64,000 nucleotides of DNA, taken from NCBI GenBank assembly GCA_946811695.1, contig OX328123.1, positions 46,262,753 to 46,326,752 of the forward strand, in the 5' to 3' direction. Positions 43,943 through 55,802 of the stretch are shown piece by piece. The DNA is from Gonocerus acuteangulatus (lineage: Eukaryota > Arthropoda > Insecta > Hemiptera > Coreidae). A program made the translations under genes and the position numbers. Below the pieces are notes generated by a model that ran no database searches, was not told where the DNA came from, and was given only the letters and a program-made list of their open reading frames with translations. Every line of letters begins with the position of its first letter. The first letter of the stretch is position 1.

Positions 43943-43972
<30 letters not shown>

Positions 43973-44044
43973 GGCGCTTCGACAAATCTGGGCCATTAGC
44001 GCCGACATCCAGGGTGCAGCGAGGAATTTTCCCAACGAGCCGTT
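43943..44044 (-). mobile_element. SINE 1 body, 5' truncated
   Basis: A T-run at 43943-43970, then ACGGCGCTTCGACAAATC, CATTAGCGCCGACATCCAGG and GAGCCGTT. It is inserted in the Transib-like element. Confidence 0.75.
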
Positions 44045-46869
44045 AACATGCTTTAAAATAAGGCATTTTTAAAACTTAAAAGGACTTTTACTAAAAAGTA
44101 CCTCAAAGTACCCCTGTGAAATTTGTGGTACAGGTTACTTAGAAGGCATATAAGAGAAAATTTAAACATTTAGCTGCGTTCGTCTGCTTATGTGTTTTGT
44201 GGAAAATAAATTCCATTTCCGCGTAGGAAGCTATTTAGTGTTTCGCGAAATTGTAAGGATGTAGATTCAATATATATTGCCATATTCGGAAACGTTTGAG
44301 ATAGTGAATATTATCCCAACGTTTTCAGCTACATTTAAGACTCATTTAAAATAAAAAATAGCGAAAATGAAAATGAAATGGCACGAGTTTGGAAGATATC
44401 CGGACAGTTCAATAGTTCAATCTCCCTCTTAATTTGCAACTCAAATGATAATGATTTAGTGAAACTAATCATACGTGTCTTTTTCCTAACGAGGAGGCTC
44501 TTGTTTTGATGGTAGACTACAAATTAACAAAGCATACTTATAATAAAGCTCGAAAGCTAGCTCTAAGAAAAGGCCATTATATTTACCAATCATCCGCCTC
44601 TCCCCCCATGAATCCAAACACAAGAGTAATTGTCATCCTTCATCGTGTGATATGACCGTTACTGAAACAGTCGAAACCGTAAACTCCGTGAGCATTGTAA
44701 GCCTCAAAACTCAGAGACTTGTTTCAGCTCAAAAGAAATTATTCAAAACCCTGTAGAGCTACTCAGATATCTATGAACGATCTTCCTCTCTTGTCTTAAA
44801 TGAAAAAAAGTCCGACTCGCAGGAACTGCATCACCTTAGCGCGGTTCCGTTCATTGAACATAGCTTAGAAAAGAAATAAACTTTATATATATCTCGTGAA
44901 AATTGTCAAAATCCTCTCGAACATCTCGAATAAAAGTGATATTAAGGCGTTAGGGACACCGACAGTAGTTAACTTATACACAGAAGCGGAAATTACAAAA
45001 TCGGGCTCTAATTCTAAAGCAAAGCTCTATAAATGAAAACAAAATATGCCTAATAAAGCCTTTTCTAGTGGATACAGAAGGATCAAGAAGAATACCATGC
45101 CTAATATAGCCTATATAGAATAATATGCAGAATAAAGCCTATCTAGTAGATACAGAAGGACAAATAACAAGTCAATATATAGAATAATAAACCTAATTAA
45201 GTCTATGGAGTAGATACAAATGGACCAAAAACAAGTCTTGAGGAAGCTTTTTTCTTTTTCTACTTAAATACTTTTTATCAATATTTAGTACATAACCTGT
45301 GTTGAAAACTATTGATTGCTAATTGATGAATCGAGTTGAGAGTTCAACTAAGTAGTCTTTATGAATATTTAGTATATAACCTATGTTAGGAAGTGTGTTA
45401 TTTCAGAATCTAGTATAGTTTAAGAAATTTTGGTGAATGAAATCATTAAATTGCTCTCTGTACCCTGCCTATGCTTTGTATTTGTGTCGGTAGATACCTG
45501 GGGTAACTCTTGAGGATCAACTCCTAGCAGGTAAATATCCTGGGGACCTTGTGTTTCTATGGGCACTGAACCGACTCTCTATTCGCTCATAGTTTCTAAC
45601 CGTTGTGAAGTTTATTTTTTGGATTTAGGACTTAATATACATATGTAGACTAAATCACAGCAAGAAGTCTACCTTCGTCGCCGGTTCTTAATTATGTAGA
45701 CTCGCCAATGTTACCCAATCTTAGATACATCGTAATTAAAATCCACAACAAAAATACGACATTTCATCCGAATCCCCTGCTTAATAAAACATATATAGAA
45801 TAATATGCCAAATAAAGCCTATCTAGTGGATAAAAATAGAGGAAAAACGCCGTTCGTGGTGGTAGAAAATTCGTTGTCATTTTAAGTATCTTGCTTTACT
45901 AGCAAATTCGTTTTACTGTTATAATCAACTGTAAATATGTGCTTCATGGCGAATAAAATTTCATTCTGTCGTGGGTTAAATCTTTCTATAAAATAAGAAA
46001 TAACGATAACTTCAGTTAGAGGCTATGAGGAAGGTTATATAGACAGGAAAATTCAAAACAAACTACGTCATCATGATTAGCCACAGCCATCTTGATTACC
46101 ACAGCCACTCCAAACTTATTATTACCAATACCTTTCACCGTTTCTTAGCTTATTTTACTACTATACTAATATTACTGATAAATGGAACTTAATATGAAAC
46201 AACCAATTAAAAAGTGAGATAAACAAAGAGAAAAACCCTTTAGAAACAACAAAACGAACACTTTTTAAGTTTTAGGCGCTTATATCTCTGATTGACGTTG
46301 CCACATCGAATATTGCTTCAAAACCTTTTTTGTAGAGAATTTAGTAAGCATTCGAATGGTCACCTTCCACTTAGCACGATTTCCCAACCGTTATCGAGAT
46401 ATTTACGAAAAATGAAGATCCGAAAACTTTTCATGTCTATTAATAAAATAATTTTTTTCTCATACTTCCTTAACTCCAAATATAACCAAAATTTAAACAT
46501 CTTAGTTGGGAGTAATTTCAAAGTTGTAGAAAATATTTCAATTGAATTCTAAGTACTCATAAAAATATAATGACTTACAAAAACATTCATTCGACTTTTC
46601 TCAGGAACGGTTACAGATATCGCCTTATAAATGGTTTCATTCGTTTTCTTATGTTAAGAAACCTTTAAAACAAGTACCTGCAATCATATGAACTCAAAAA
46701 CGTAACCGTTACGATTTTTTTTTGCGCGAATTTCGCCCCAAACACTATCTTCTAGTGGGCGGATTCTGCTGGTTAACGAACTTGACCTTTCAAATTAGAC
46801 GACAGATTTTTGTACCAAATTTCGTTAAAATCGGACCATTTTTGAGCTTGCTAGAGCGCGAACAGACAA

Positions 46870-46871
<2 letters not shown>

Positions 46872-46924
<53 letters not shown>
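46872..46924. repeat. (AT)n microsatellite, first array of family A copy 2
   Basis: About 53 bases in the family A 3' module. Confidence 0.95.
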
Positions 46925-46926
<2 letters not shown>

Positions 46927-47114
46927 AATTTGGGCCACCTATATTTTCGTGAACTATAGGGTCTGAAACGTGAAAGTTTCTAGTCGGCACTTCCGGATTG
47001 CGTCGTGAGGTCAACCTAAAAGATATTTCTTACTCCAATACTTCCTTAACTCCAAATGTAACCAAACTTTAAATATCTTAGTTAAGATGAAATTAAAACA
47101 TGTAGAAAATATCT

Positions 47115-47116
<2 letters not shown>

Positions 47117-47169
<53 letters not shown>
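47117..47169. repeat. (AT)n microsatellite, second array of family A copy 2
   Basis: About 53 bases, followed by the same AAATTTGAACCACC flank. Confidence 0.95.
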
Positions 47170-47172
<3 letters not shown>

Positions 47173-47633
47173 TTGAACCACCATTATGTTTTAGTTCTAT
47201 AGGTTCTGAAACATAAAACTTTCTAGTTGAAATTTCAGGATAGTGTCATGAGCTCAACCTTATAAGCGGTGTTTCTCCCCATAGGGGGAGAGAGGAACCG
47301 CGAAAAAGAAATATTATAAATTTGGTACATTGCCTTTACATGTCTGGATCAGGTCAGTTGAGTGTTTTTATTTCAAGTTTATTGTTTAACAAAGACAAAG
47401 ATGTAGCTGCTGACTTGTTAATATGTGTATTTACTACTCATTGATTGCAAAGCCCCTTAAAACATGTTAACAGTTCGTCTTAAGTTGTTAATGTTCATTT
47501 TAATCTAGTTGCCGTGTCCATTTAAGTAATACAGAATTTTTTCCTCCTAGATTGCTCAATCGTCCCACTGTGCAGCGGTTTAATCATTTTAATCAATTGT
47601 TTGTATCTTCGTCGCATTAAAAAATATAAAATA

Positions 47634-47843
47634 CTAGCTGTTACCCTTTGTAGAAAAGCAAATACAAATTAGAAACCAAATAAGTAATATTAACATCCAA
47701 TAACACAAATCTGTAACTGTTCGGGACGTTTTTGACCTAGTCTACGAGGCTTCCCGGATCAAGACCTACCACTGTTCCAACTTTTGTCAAAATCAGAGGA
47801 ACGGTGTGGATTTGTATAAGGCACAAACAGACAAACACACACA

Positions 47844-47882
<39 letters not shown>
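47634..47882 (-). mobile_element. Helitron family C copy with 3' CTAG end
   Basis: On the minus strand it runs from the AT array through TGTGTTTGTCTGTTTG, ACACCGTTCC, GGTCTTGATCCGGG and CGGGTTACAG-like blocks to GGGTAACAGCTAG at 47634, followed by T. This is the same terminus as at 1326-1329. About 250 bp in all, so this is a short copy lying just outside the Transib-like element. Confidence 0.65.
47846..47882. repeat. (AT)n microsatellite at the 5' side of Helitron family C copy
   Basis: About 37 bases, preceded by an ACACACA stretch. Confidence 0.95.
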
Positions 47883-47885
<3 letters not shown>

Positions 47886-48081
47886 GAACACAAGCAGAGT
47901 TCTTGGTTATTGTTTCATCTCAACATACTTCTATTTATTCATAAAGGTACTCCAAGCGATTTTTCGTTTTAGAGAATTTATTTTTATAATGTTTCGAGCT
48001 CTTTCACTCATTTTGAAAGGGTTTTTGTGTTGTCTTATAAGACTTATCGTGGTTTACTACTTATTAAATCTCTAATTATAT

Positions 48082-50124
48082 AACCGGCCTGGTCACAGCA
48101 CATTAGACCACATTAGCCGGCTTGAAAATGATGTACTAAATTCATTCATCCAGAAGAAGTTGGTACTAGCGGCTTCTCTGGATTTAGAGAAAGCATTCGA
48201 CACCGTCTGGAGAAGGAAAATAATACAACAGTTGTGCAATTGGGGATTTCAGGGTCCAATATTGTCATTCATACAGAATTATCTACGTGATAGACGATTC
48301 CGAGTGAGGATAGGGTCAGCTCTGTCAGATGAATTCCTTCAGGAAAACGGAGTGCCTCAGGGAGGAGTTCTTAGTGCCACCCTGTTTAACATAGCAGTAG
48401 ATTCGATCAGATCTTTCATCCCAAATACAGTGACCTATTGCCAATATGCTGATGACATACTCATCTACACTGCATCCAAAGACGTAAACACAGCACAGGA
48501 CCAACTACAAGACACAATACAGCGACTTGAACATTGGTGTTCCTTAACTGGGTTTAAGATTTCTAAAGAAAAGTCCAGCTGCATACTATTTACACGAAAG
48601 AGAACATTCCTCAACCCAAGACTGCAATTGTACAATTATTATTTACCAGTTGTAAATACAATTAAATTTCTCGGGTTGCTGTTTGATCGGCGTCTGACTT
48701 GGATCCCCCACTTAAAAGAACTCCTCAATAAATCTAAAAAATCACTTAATTTATTGAGGATTCTTAGCAGTACGAAATGGGGTGCTGACAGATGCTCTAT
48801 GCTCACTTTCTACAGAGCATACACCAGGTCACTTCTGGATTATGGGTGTCAAGCATATTCATCTGCCAGTAAAAGATCATTACAAATGTTAGACCCGATA
48901 CATAACGCAGGAATCAGAATAGCGACAGGTGCATTCAGATCTAGCCCATGTGCCAGCTTATATGTCGAAGCTAGCGAGCCGCCATTGGAGTACAGGCGTC
49001 AGGAATTTTGTTTAAGATTTTACGCAAAACTCAAGTTTGTAAATACACCATGCACACAAACATTAATACAAAACCCATTTATAGCTATGTACAACCAGAC
49101 GGGAACAAGACAAAGACCACTGAACATAAGGATACTTGACTACTCAGCGAACACTGACCTACTGACAAGTCCTACGTACTCACTACGCCCGCTGACTTAC
49201 TTACCGTGGAGAATAAATAACTTAGAAATTAACTTAAAATTATCAAAATTCAAAAAAACTAGCCCTCTTTCTAAACATTTTTACAACAATGAGTTTAACT
49301 ATCTTCTATCGTTGTATCCAGATGCACTCCTAGCATTTACAGACGGATCAAAATCTAGAGGAGGCACTGGATCAGCAGCTATCATAGGAAATTCCAAATT
49401 TGGCATTAAAATAAACAATAAATCAACCGTTTTTTCAGCGGAATTACAGGGAATACTTTTGGCACTGAAAAATATTACAATAACTCCAAATACGACATTT
49501 ATTATATGTTCCGATTCCCTAAGTTCTCTACTCTCCCTCACCAACGTATACGAAACAAACACACTACTGACAGAAATTTTTCAAGAAATACACGACTTAC
49601 AAACTTACAGCATACAAGTAGTGCTTCTGTGGATACCGGGACATATGGACTTCTCAGGGAACACAGAAGCTGACAAATATGCAAAACAAGTTACAGAAAA
49701 ATGTACAGTTGACGTGCAAGAATTAACGGTACAGGACTTAAACACTAACATAAAAACTTACTTACAAAATGAATGGCAAAAAACGTGGACGAACATGACA
49801 AACAATAAACTAAGGGAAATCAAGAATACCGTTTGTGTTTGGCCCTCGAGCAACCGATCGAACAGAAGAGACGAGGTTGTCCTTACTCGATTGCGGCTCG
49901 GGCATACGTTACTAACACATCGTCACTTAATGACAAGACAGGACGGACCAGTTTGTGCCATCTGTAACACAAACTTGACTATTAAACACATACTAACTGA
50001 ATGCAAAGAACGAGACAGATTAAACCTGCCATACGACATGACTGAACTCCTGACAGATGACAGTCCACACATAAACACATTAATCATGCACCTCAAAGAT
50101 ACAAACATCTACAATTACATTTAG
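48082..50124 (+). CDS. Non-LTR ORF2 C-terminal part: reverse transcriptase, RNase H, zinc finger
   Basis: The frame is open from 48076 with no native start; the first recognisable residues are NRPGHSTLDHISRLEND. Reverse transcriptase: LDLEKAFDTVW (catalytic D of motif A), NGVPQGGVLSATLFNIA and QYADDILIY (motif C). RNase H: FTDGSKSRGG, SAELQGILLAL, CSDSLSSL and the WIPGHMDFSGNTEADKYAK end, so the D, E, D and final D/H positions are present. A CX2CX7HX4C finger, CAICNTNLTIKHILTEC, follows near the C-terminus. About 680 residues without a stop, so the copy is young or under little decay. It would copy element RNA into DNA at a nicked target, but lacks the nicking domain. Confidence 0.88.
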   Translation, partial: NRPGHSTLDHISRLENDVLNSFIQKKLVLAASLDLEKAFDTVWRRKIIQQLCNWGFQGPILSFIQNYLRDRRFRVRIGSALSDEFLQENGVPQGGVLSATLFNIAVDSIRSFIPNTVTYCQYADDILIYTASKDVNTAQDQLQDTIQRLEHWCSLTGFKISKEKSSCILFTRKRTFLNPRLQLYNYYLPVVNTIKFLGLLFDRRLTWIPHLKELLNKSKKSLNLLRILSSTKWGADRCSMLTFYRAYTRSLLDYGCQAYSSASKRSLQMLDPIHNAGIRIATGAFRSSPCASLYVEASEPPLEYRRQEFCLRFYAKLKFVNTPCTQTLIQNPFIAMYNQTGTRQRPLNIRILDYSANTDLLTSPTYSLRPLTYLPWRINNLEINLKLSKFKKTSPLSKHFYNNEFNYLLSLYPDALLAFTDGSKSRGGTGSAAIIGNSKFGIKINNKSTVFSAELQGILLALKNITITPNTTFIICSDSLSSLLSLTNVYETNTLLTEIFQEIHDLQTYSIQVVLLWIPGHMDFSGNTEADKYAKQVTEKCTVDVQELTVQDLNTNIKTYLQNEWQKTWTNMTNNKLREIKNTVCVWPSSNRSNRRDEVVLTRLRLGHTLLTHRHLMTRQDGPVCAICNTNLTIKHILTECKERDRLNLPYDMTELLTDDSPHINTLIMHLKDTNIYNYI

Positions 50125-50311
50125 AACACATTCATTGTAGAAATTACAAAAACATGTATGTTTTAACGTGAAGTAAAGTAATGGACACAATATTTCAAAA
50201 ACTAAAATTTTTTCTAGTTTTTTTTTTATTTATTTATTTATTTTTTTTTTTATTTATTTTTTTTTTATTTTTTTTTCCCCCTAGAAAAATGTACCTAATT
50301 GTTTATGTTTA

Positions 50312-50313
<2 letters not shown>

Positions 50314-50371
<58 letters not shown>
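50314..50371. repeat. (AT)n microsatellite at the 3' end of the non-LTR element
   Basis: About 58 bases of AT where a poly(A)-type tail would be expected. Confidence 0.95.
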
Positions 50372-50376
<5 letters not shown>

Positions 50377-52049
50377 TTAATCACTTTCCATTTTAAAACA
50401 ATTTTCAATCACTAAAATATTCTGGATTTTTGGCAACCTTTTATAATTCTTTTGCTAGTGGTTTCTACCGCCAACTTCTAAAAAAGAGCGAATCGACTGT
50501 CGCAAGCTCTGTATTCAATATAAATAAATAAATAATTATATAACACTTCATGAAATCTTCCATTATAAGGACCCTTTGAAAAGAAGGGAAATAATTTAAT
50601 CCAGGCAAGAGAATAAGTGATTTAGTTCAAATAATTATCTCTGTGACCAGAAATGTAATTCTTAAGCGCAAACAAACTACAATTATCACAGTTCGGATGT
50701 ATATGAAACATGTGCAAAATTATTTTACAGTAGTTTTTAAGGATTTAAATGCAAATATATTATTGTTTCAGGATTTCACGAAAAAAAAAAAAGAAATATA
50801 TCGTCTTGATAATCGTTTTCTCACTTTTAAATAGTGCTGAAAATTGTACCTCAAAGTCTATTATCTCTAAATCGTAAGCTCTTAGATTATTTTCACGCAA
50901 ATGTCGTCGAAGAAGTCTGTGGGAGGATTCTAATAGTTAACGATTTTACAGAACTTTTAGTTCATTAATCAGTAATGAAGCAATTTCCAATTGGACCAGT
51001 CCCTCTTTTAAACCCGAGATAAAGATTAGAAATTCAAGCCGAAATTTTGGCAACAACAAACTCATTTTATAAACGATTATAGTTTAACTAACGATTAACA
51101 ATTAAAGTTAACTATTACGATCAAATACCGACAAACTCCACCTTGGCAATTTAACAGTCAAAGATGTATTACTGATTGTTTGTGTTGTTACTTATTGTTT
51201 TGGACAAAGTATTTTTGCACAACATTTCATTAAAATTGGGCCATTTTTTGTCGAGGACAAAAGCATATCCGTTTTTCTAAAAAATTTGAGTTCATCTTTA
51301 AATCAGATTCTAAGTTGAAAATGACAATATCCTTGACTGCCAGGTACATCCGTAAAACATACGCACGTTCCATTAGGAAGTAAGGAATTTCCGGTCTAAA
51401 TAGCCCATCTACGATACTAAACGGATGTTAATTTTGCGGCAAATGTCGAGCAGCCCACGAAGGTTTGAAAAAATCTGGTTTTAAAAAGAAACAATATTTG
51501 CTAAGTTTTGTGCAACCGGCATATGTAACAAATATACATGTATTTGTACTAAAATAATAAAGTGTAGTTTTGTGATAACAATGTAAAAAGATAAACATGT
51601 TTATATGGTGACGAACATACAGAGGGAGATAAATTGGTTATTGGGTAGAGCAGACTGTAATACTTGGGAACCAGTGAGCTGGAGCGATTTTCTGCTGACT
51701 AAACCCTTAACATCGCTTGACCGGCAGGAGAACAATTACCGTTACACACTACGTCAATGCCCTATTTGTCTTGAGCACCTATTCGAGCATTAAAGGAGTC
51801 CCTACAAACACAATGTATTAATAAGACTCAAAACTCGGGGGTTCTTTAAAAAAAAAAATGTAAGCGGAAAAGAAATAATCCGAAACATAGGACATTATTT
51901 CTGGAAATATAGAATCTTTTTCGTGGCAAAGTTGAATTGATGCCTACATTACAAGTGGCAACTTCATTTTACCGTGTTTTCTCCCTCACTGTTGGAAGGA
52001 AAAATATGTTGGGACATCAAACTAATGACACGATCAGGAAGTGCCACCG
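50372..52049. other. Unassigned AT-rich DNA
   Basis: No gene recognised. A segment at 50915-50965 (GTGGGAGGATTCTAATAG, TTAACGA) is faintly like the family A phrase GGGCGGATTCTGCTGG and may be an old remnant. Confidence 0.45.
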
Positions 52050-52312
52050 GGAAAGCTTTACCACATCTCATATCTCGATGGTAATGGAAAAATCAGTTTC
52101 CTAGGCCAAGAATCCTATAAAATGAGTACTTGCAAGGATATAAAGTAAGCGCAACGATTTTTTTCGCGCTAATTTCGCTCCAAATACCATGTTCCGGTGG
52201 GCGGATTCTGCTGGTTAATGAACTTGACTTGACCTTTCAACTTAGACGAAAGATTATTGTACCAAATTTCATCAAAATCGGACCATTATTCGCTGAGCTA
52301 TGCCGCGAACAG

Positions 52313-52381
<69 letters not shown>

Positions 52382-52520
52382 AATTTGAACCACCGTTATT
52401 TTCATTCTCTAGGGTTTCTGAAACGCAAATTTTTCTATTCGGCACTTCCGGATTGCGTCATGAGGTCAACCGTATAAGCGGGGTTCCTCCTTATGGAGGG
52501 AGGGACGAACCGCGCTAAAA
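52050..52520 (+). mobile_element. Family A element, 3' part
   Basis: Follows family A from the CTAGGCCAAGAATCCTATAA block through GGGCGGATTCTGCTGG, the AT array, AACCACCGTTATTTTC and the 3' hairpin region to CGCGCTAAAA at 52511-52520. A 5-base duplication (TTGAC twice) is seen near 52226. The hairpin right stem has a change (GGACGAACC). Confidence 0.7.
52317..52379. repeat. (AT)n microsatellite in family A fragment
   Basis: About 63 bases, with the standard family A flanks. Confidence 0.95.
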
Positions 52521-53330
52521 CTGCTCATTAAAACCACAATCATGCTTAATTGGCAAAATCCGCGCGAATACAAAAATATTAAAGTTCTCACTTTGATGAA
52601 GTTCTAAATGCATTTTTGATGTGTACTCTTTCTATAGGCTGATTTATATTGGAGTGAAACGAGGCTCTAAGTGAGAGCTTTTTGAAACATTTTTGACAAA
52701 TATTTGGGGAACAAACTAGTCTTTTGATTTGGATAGTCAAAAATAAATGACTGATTTGATTCTTTTTCTATGTGTTCCACGTTCATCTAAATTCAGTTGT
52801 TCCTTTAGTGGTGTCGTTTAAGGACGTATACATATTTTTTTTTTTAAATGTTAAAATCGTGGACTCCATACAAAATCTCCTAAACCAAATTACAATTTTT
52901 AATATTTAGATGCTAGTCCAGCAAGACTCCCTAGCATGGCTGGCTCAGGCTGGATTTTAATACGCCAGAAATTGTCACACAATAAATAATTCATTCCAGA
53001 TTGCAGTCCTCAAATGTATTTCATAGCATGTTTTAGAATTAATCACATCTAATATTTATGCCCTAGATAATAAATATATTTGTGTTGACAAAATTTATTA
53101 GTTATGAAGTTTTATTATTTTTAAATTATTATTAATCTTCATTATCAGTACACCGCAAAGCAGAAACCTTTTTTGTTTCGACAATAAAATCACACCGCTT
53201 TAGATTTCAAATAAAATTTGTAGAAACAATTATTCTTTAGAAATACAATCAAAACACGTTCAAGATGATATCTTTTATATCTTGAGAAAAGGGGGAAACT
53301 GGAATTTTGGTTCAACAAAAAAGAAAGGAG
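52521..53330. other. Unassigned AT-rich DNA
   Basis: Nothing recognised. Confidence 0.5.
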
Positions 53331-53405
53331 GGTATTCTCGTGTTCTCGTGCCTAACGCCTTGGATTCTCTAGCGGGAGATAAGGGTACGAGTCCCAACTG
53401 GAGCA
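53331..53405 (+). mobile_element. SINE 1 tRNA-like head fragment
   Basis: TAACGCCTTGGATTCTCTAG and GGGAGATAAGGGTACGAGTC line up with the SINE 1 head (CTAGCGCCTTGGATTCATAA, GGAGATGGTGGGTTCGATTC). The B box is altered (GGTACGAGTCCC). The body is missing and the tandem array starts soon after. Confidence 0.5.
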
Positions 53406-53430
53406 GGGATTTTTTTTTTTAAAAAAAAAA

Positions 53431-55802
53431 GAATTAAGTTGACACTTTTTTAACAAGCAATCATCCAATCATAGCCCAGGCAACGAACAGTTATAGATGG
53501 AAATTTTTGGAACACAATTTTGGAATTCGTAACTTTGTTTGGGCTGGATAGGAGGTGAACATATCAAAAGTCCTCGCCCGTAGCCTTTGTGCTGGGGGGA
53601 GGGGGGTTCAGAAGGTCCCATTTTTCGGGTTTTCACTTATATCTCGGAACCCCTGCGTCCTAGCGACATGACTCCGAAAAATGTCCACCTACAGCTGTTT
53701 TTAAGCATACTATTCTATAACAAATGAAAGCTGATTAAATTTCCTACAAGTTCTATTCAGTAAAGTTTTGCGAGATATCTTTAGTTTTCGAAATATCCGC
53801 TCTTGAATGTCGGTAATTTTGGGGAAAAACACTTTTGCCGCATATTTTTTCCCCGTTTTGACCGGATAACTCTTCAAGGATGAGCCCAAAAAATAAATAA
53901 CGGTTAAAGGGTTGTAGAGTATTCCTTTCGATAATATATATTACATTGCTATTTGATGTATTTTCCTTCAAACGTAAAAATAATTTCAGTGTTCATCGTG
54001 AAATCTGAAATTTAGCGACTAATAGTAAAGGCAACTAAGAGTTATAGATGGAAATGTTTGGAACACAATTTTTGACTTCATAACTTTGATTTAGCTAGTT
54101 AGGAGGTCAACATATCAAAAGTCCTCGCAGGGATTTAAAAAAAAAAGAAGAATTAAGTTGACACTTTTTTAACAAGCAATCATCCAATCATAGTCCAGGC
54201 AACGAACAGTTATAGATGGAAATTTTTAGAACACAATTTTGGACTTCGTAACTTTGTTTGGGCTGGATAGGAGGTGAACATATCAAAAGTCCTCGCCCGT
54301 AGCCTTTGTGCTGGGGGGAGGGGGGTTCAGAAGGTCCCATTTTTCGGGTTTTCACTTATATCTCGGAACCCCTGCGTCCTAGCGAGATGACTATTCTATA
54401 ACAAATGAAAGCTGATTAAATTTCCTACAAGTTCTATTCAGTAAAGTTTTGCGAGATATCTTTAGTTTTCGAAATATCCGCTCTTGAATGTCGGTCATTT
54501 TGGGGAAAAACACTTTTGGCGCATATTTTTTCCCCGTTTTGACCGGATAACTCTTCAAGGATGAGCCCAAAAAATAAATAACGGTTAAAGGGTTGTAGAG
54601 TATTCCTTTCGATAATATATATTACATTGCTATTTTATGTATTTTCCTTCAAACGTAAAAATAATTTCAGTGTTCATCGTGAAATCTGAAATTTAGCGAC
54701 TAATAGTAAAGGCAACTAAGAGTTATAGATGGAAATGTTTGGAACACAATTTTTGACTTCATAACTTTGATTTAGCTAGTTAGGAGGTCAACATATCAAA
54801 AGTCCTCGCAGGGATTTAAAAAAAAAAAAGAATTAAGTTGACACTTTTTTAACAAGCAATCATCCAATCATAGTCCAGGCAACGAACAGTTATAGATGGA
54901 AATTTTTAGAACACAATTTTGGACTTCGTAACTTTGTTTGGGCTGGATAGGAGGTGAACATATCAAAAGTCCTCGCCCGTAGCCTTTGTGCTGGGGGGAG
55001 GGGGGTTCAGAAGGTCCCATTTTTCGGGTTTTCACTTATATCTCGGAACCCCTGCGTCCTAGCGAGATGACTATTTTATAACAAATGAAAGCTGATTAAA
55101 TTTCCTACAAGTTCTATTCAGTAAAGTTTTGCGAGATATCTTTAGTTTTCGAAATATCCGCTCTTGAATGTCGGTCATTTTTGGGAAAAACACTTTTGCC
55201 GCATATTTTTTCCCCGTTTTGACCGGATAACTCTTCAAGGATGAGCCCAAAAAATAAATAACGGTTAAAGGGTTGTAGAGTATTCCTTTCGATAATATAT
55301 ATTACATTGCTATTTTATGTATTTTCCTTCAAACGTAAAAATAATTTCAGTGTTCATCGTGAAATCTGAAATTTAGCGACTAATAGTAAAGGCAACTAAG
55401 AGTTATAGATGGAAATGTTTGGAACACAATTTTTGACTTCATAACTTTGATTTAGCTAGTTAGGAGGTCAACATATCAAAAGTCCTCGCAGGGATTTAAA
55501 AAAAAAAAAGAATTAAGTTGACACTTTTTTAACAAGCAATCATCCAATCATAGTCCAGGCAACGAACAGTTATAGATGGAAATTTTTAGAACACAATTTT
55601 GGACTTCGTAACTTTGTTTGGGCTGGATAGGAGGTGAACATATCAAAAGTCCTCGCCCGTAGCCTTTGTGCTGGGGGGAGGGGGGTTCAGAAGGTCCCAT
55701 TTTTCGGGTTTTCACTTATATCTCGGAACCCCTGCGTCCTAGCGACATGACTCCGAAAAATGTCCACCTACAGCTGTTTTTAAGCATTCGTTGCCTGGAC
55801 TA
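53431..55802. repeat. Tandem array of 680-720-bp units bounded by 16-bp inverted repeats
   Basis: Units start with GAATTAAGTTGACAC at 53431, 54150, 54830 and 55510 (periods 719, 680 and 680; the fourth is partial). The first and last units contain CCGAAAAATGTCCACC, missing from the middle two through a deletion of about 39 bases. Each unit holds two diverged ~110-bp halves (CCAGGCAACGAACAG and AAGGCAACTAAGAG versions). TAGTCCAGGCAACGAA at 55551 (TAGCCCAGG at 53472) is inverted at 55787-55802, and atca lies just outside both. This suggests a DNA-transposon-like element whose inside was tandemly amplified. Each unit has a G6-A-G6 run. Confidence 0.85.

Larger units (their letters stand above)
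44811..47303 (+). mobile_element. Family A element, full-length copy 2
   Basis: Starts TCCGACTCGCAGGAACTGCA, then CTTAGCGCGGTTCCG at 44835. It shares the 5546-5705 block of copy 1 (here 45465-45610: GTGTCGGTAGATACCTGGGG) and one internal repeat unit at about 46280. The 3' module with its AT array occurs twice, at 46720-47010 and 47100-47300. The terminal hairpin region at 47270-47301 (TTTCTCCCC, GGGGGAGAGAGGAACC) is degenerate and the last bases read GCGAAAAA instead of GCGCTAAAA, suggesting a damaged 3' end. It is nested in the Transib-like element. Confidence 0.65.
43629..47572. mobile_element. Transib-like DNA transposon remnant with nested elements
   Basis: The left end is CACAGTGGGACGAATGGCCA and the right end, inverted, is CACAGTGGGACGATTGAGCA. 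The similarity continues through CAATCTAGGCGGAAAAAA versus CAATCTAGGAGGAAAAAA. The direct repeat cagcg flanks both sides (43624-43628 and 47573-47577). Transib elements have ends starting CACWGTG, like the RAG recombination heptamer, and 5-bp GC-rich target duplications (family knowledge). A SINE 1 and a 2.5-kb family A element account for most of the length. The remaining ~1.3 kb shows no transposase frame, so this is a non-autonomous or decayed copy. Confidence 0.65.
48076..50371 (+). mobile_element. I-clade-like non-LTR retrotransposon, 5' truncated
   Basis: The coding similarity begins abruptly near 48076-48091 inside the reverse transcriptase; endonuclease and ORF1 are missing. The 3' UTR after 50124 includes a T-rich tract (50216-50278), like the T-rich 3' UTR of the minus-strand element at 13.4-13.9 kb, and finishes at a (TA)n array. 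5' truncation is the usual result of incomplete target-primed reverse transcription (family knowledge). Confidence 0.8.
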
